From positions 1-8,291 of the forward strand of contig CAYOUD010000127.1 in NCBI GenBank assembly GCA_964407055.1: a stretch of DNA of 8,291 bases, given 5' to 3'. Both the position numbers and the translations under genes were made by a program. Source of the DNA: JAQIBY01 sp964407055 (GTDB lineage Bacteria > Bacteroidota > Bacteroidia > Bacteroidales > ML635J-15). The notes beneath the pieces are model-generated. The model was given only the letters and a program-made list of their open reading frames with translations, was not told the DNA's origin and did not search any database. Positions 6,965 through 8,291 of this stretch are shown here, piece by piece; position 1 is the first letter of the stretch; each line of letters begins with the position of its first letter.

Positions 6965-7753
6965 TCAATTATTTTTGGTTTTTAAAAGCTCAAAAATAAG
7001 CGGATATTTTGACTTTGCCGCATTTCTTGAGCATGAATTAAAATGCCACCACTCATAATCAATCGGTGAAAATCCGGCTTCACGCATCACATTTCTTAAA
7101 ATCAAGCGATTTTCAGCCGCCTTTTTTGAAATTTTACCGACGCGCACCATTTCAACTTCGTTCACTGTATAAGCAGTATCGCTAAAATGGTCAAAGCCGG
7201 TTCCCATATCAAGATACTTTCCGTCAACTATTATCAATGTCAAATCAACCGCTGCCCCATAATTATGCAATGAACGCTTTTCAGGTGGAGAAACATACCA
7301 ATGTCGGCGGCTCAATGGAATATCACACAAATTCCACATGCGTTGCTGCACAGAAACCGGACGAACAGCATCCCAAACAAGCAAACGCAATTCCGGATAT
7401 TCTGTCTGTAATATATTTGATGCATTTGCCAGTTTATCAGCAACATCAGTTTGTAAATATGCCCGTTTCAAGTCTCCATACAAATTCGTTTTTACAAAAT
7501 TATCTTCACTCGCATATTTCAGACTCACAACAATAGCACTATCAAGACTCTGAACATCAACTAATCCCAGCGACTCAAAATAAAAGGCTGTTTCAGATTT
7601 TTTTTGTTTCTCAGGCAGTGTCTCTTGCTTTTCCGGCACATCATCAAACGCATCAAATGCCACATCAATTCCCTGCTCCTCATTTGTATGATTACATGAC
7701 AATAAGAAAACAAAGCATCCTAAAAAACAATATTTCAAATTTAAACCCAACAT
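6965..7753 (-). CDS. VanX/DdpX-type D-Ala-D-Ala dipeptidase, lipoprotein (peptidase family M15)
   Basis: This is a 262-residue protein from the ATG at 7751-7753, chosen because MLGLNLKYCFLGCFVFLLSC is a compact lipoprotein signal with lipobox LLSC (Cys20). The TTG at 7790-7792 would prepend 13 residues and is less likely. A charged linker (about 21-55, rich in Glu, Asp, Lys and Gln) precedes the catalytic domain. Motifs in order: YGDLKRAYL (92-100); VWDAVRP (126-132), with Arg131 matching the catalytic Arg71 of VanX; SLHNYGAAVDLTL (161-173), with zinc ligands His163 and Asp170; DMGTGFDHF (182-190); and YEWWHF (233-238), with catalytic base Glu234 and zinc ligand His237. All key residues are present, so it should be an active zinc dipeptidase releasing D-alanine from D-Ala-D-Ala. 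It would be membrane-anchored and face the periplasm. No vanA- or vanH-like gene is nearby, so peptidoglycan recycling or nutrition is likelier than glycopeptide resistance. First gene of the operon. Confidence 0.93.
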   Translation of the reverse strand: MLGLNLKYCFLGCFVFLLSCNHTNEEQGIDVAFDAFDDVPEKQETLPEKQKKSETAFYFESLGLVDVQSLDSAIVVSLKYASEDNFVKTNLYGDLKRAYLQTDVADKLANASNILQTEYPELRLLVWDAVRPVSVQQRMWNLCDIPLSRRHWYVSPPEKRSLHNYGAAVDLTLIIVDGKYLDMGTGFDHFSDTAYTVNEVEMVRVGKISKKAAENRLILRNVMREAGFSPIDYEWWHFNSCSRNAAKSKYPLIFELLKTKNN

Positions 7754-7812
7754 TTTTCGCAATGAAATTAGTGTTTTAATCTGACAATCCAAATCTTTTC
7801 ATTTTGATTTAT

Positions 7813-8000
7813 CATGCTGCCTGCCGGTGCAACCCGCAATTCCGACCCAACCAGCACCGGTCTGTGGCTTATAGCCTGCTACTGCTCTGCCAGTATTGCA
7901 ATGCCAGCTGCTTGAGCTTCCTCCGGTCGCTAAGCCGCAGGCGCAATACTTGGGCATTGCAGCAGCCGGGCTGCCAGCCTCCGCCCTGGCAGAAAGCTCT
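7813..8000. other. GC-rich, palindrome-dense patch; possible structured RNA leader or palindromic repeat
   Basis: Lines 7861-7920 and 7921-7980 count to about 52% and 67% G+C, against about 37% at 8041-8100. Exact inverted repeats: CCGGTGC/GCACCGG (7824-7830, 7854-7860), AGTATTGC/GCAATACT (7892-7899, 7943-7950), GCAATGCC/GGCATTGC (7898-7905, 7953-7960), GCAGC/GCTGC (7962-7966, 7970-7974) and CTGCCAG/CTGGCAG (7971-7977, 7986-7992). The second and third pairs cross each other, and the last two share bases, so they are alternative folds. The patch ends about 60 bases before the dipeptidase start, the place of a 5' leader. It matches no riboswitch class I recognise. It could also be a dispersed palindromic repeat or transferred DNA. 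Confidence 0.5.
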
Positions 8001-8166
8001 GTGCCAAAACCAGAATAATTCAGTGGGCAAAAATAAAGTGCAATAATTCACCATCGAATTCACCTGCAACTATTCAAATTAATTCATGCCGGTAAGGTAT
8101 AGGAGATATCAAATAGTAGAAACAACAACACTACCAATTACAAAAAAAACGACGCAATAAATTCCC

Positions 8167-8217
8167 ATCAGAATCTCGCTAAGCGATGGAATGCGCGTTT
8201 GTAAGCGAAGTTCTGAT
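8167..8217. repeat. Inverted repeat, 14-bp arms, 23-base loop
   Basis: Arms 8167-8180 (ATCAGAATCTCGCT) and 8204-8217 (AGCGAAGTTCTGAT) pair at all positions except 8175/8209, with one G-T pair at 8174/8210. The loop 8181-8203 contains its own AAGCG/GCGCG-rich sequence. There is no T tract on either side, so it is not an obvious terminator. The length and gene-free setting suit a small dispersed repeat or an operator-like site. Confidence 0.65.
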
Positions 8218-8243
8218 TTGAAAATACGGTGTTGCGGTTCATT

Positions 8244-8278
8244 TTTGAATATCGAATATTGAACATTTGAATATCGAA
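8244..8278 (+). repeat. Short direct repeat, 13-bp unit at 22-bp spacing
   Basis: TTTGAATATCGAA occurs exactly at 8244-8256 and 8266-8278. The nine bases between (TATTGAACA) resemble the unit, so this may be a short run of degenerate GAATATYGAA-like motifs. It lies at the window edge and could extend beyond it. Nothing coding is associated. Confidence 0.7.
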
Positions 8279-8291
8279 CGCCGAAGGAAAA

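Larger units (their letters stand above)
7754..8291. other. Gene-free region upstream of the dipeptidase operon
   Basis: These 538 bases contain no convincing gene on either strand. From the operon outward they hold a short AT-rich stretch next to the dipeptidase start, a GC-rich palindrome-dense patch (about 7813-8000), AT-rich sequence with no recognisable signal (about 8001-8166), an inverted repeat (8167-8217) and a short direct repeat (8244-8278). The operon promoter must lie here or inside the GC-rich patch. No clear Bacteroidota -33/-7 pair (TTTG and TAnnTTTG at usual spacing and a sensible distance from the start) could be picked out. No tRNA was seen. Confidence 0.7.

Noticed and set aside
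6965..7753. Vancomycin-resistance vanX
   Set aside because: The enzyme family is right, but no ligase (vanA-like), dehydrogenase (vanH-like) or two-component genes are nearby. The operon partners are transport proteins.
7754..7792. TTG start adding 13 residues to the dipeptidase
   Set aside because: The codon at 7790-7792 is TTG, and the ATG at 7753 begins a standard-length lipoprotein signal.
7763..7793. Promoter-like pair on the minus strand: TTTG (7790-7793) and TAATTTCA (7763-7770), 19 bases apart
   Set aside because: The spacing is right, but the second box matches TAnnTTTG poorly and would start transcription only about five bases before the ATG.
7869..8069. A 66-residue open frame on the minus strand and an overlapping frame on the plus strand (7804-8046)
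   Set aside because: The GC-rich patch is poor in stop codons in several frames at once. The peptides are odd in composition (rich in Trp, Cys and Gln) and show no known domain or signal.

Overview
The window looks like chromosomal DNA of a Bacteroidota member, probably in or near the Bacteroidales/Marinilabiliales. This rests on established family knowledge: lipoproteins with short lipoboxes, a PEGA-domain outer-membrane protein beside a formylglycine-generating-enzyme-like (FGE-like) lipoprotein, AT-rich DNA, and little sign of Shine-Dalgarno sites before the starts. A genus cannot be named from this sequence alone. All five convincing genes lie on the minus strand, so transcription runs from high to low coordinates.

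From right to left: 7754-8291 has no gene. It holds a short direct repeat (8244-8278), a 14-bp-arm inverted repeat (8167-8217) and a GC-rich, palindrome-dense patch (about 7813-8000) just upstream of the first gene. Then comes a tight three-gene block: a VanX-type D-Ala-D-Ala dipeptidase lipoprotein (6965-7753), a sodium:solute symporter (5155-6963) and an outer-membrane porin-like barrel (3879-5150). The gaps are 1 and 4 bases, so it is almost certainly one operon. Its contents suggest an uptake route: an outer-membrane channel, a periplasmic dipeptidase, and an inner-membrane Na+-coupled importer. The transported compound is an inference (D-alanine or a related peptidoglycan breakdown product).

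The left half (109-3697) carries a large PEGA/TPR-like/barrel protein (1259-3595) and, 267 bases downstream, an FGE-fold lipoprotein (146-991). The lipoprotein lacks the first of the two active-site cysteines of true FGE. This pair lies between two inverted copies of an interspersed repeat. The left copy is part of a tandem array with an 82-bp period that runs off the window edge. The right copy is part of a 149-bp fold-back element between PEGA and the porin. The PEGA gene also has a nine-base G:C tract near its 3' end, where slippage would remove the end of the barrel.

No tRNA, rRNA, CRISPR array, transposase or phage gene was seen. The most interesting items are the salvage/uptake operon with its structured upstream patch, the repeat-flanked PEGA/FGE pair, and the homopolymer tract.
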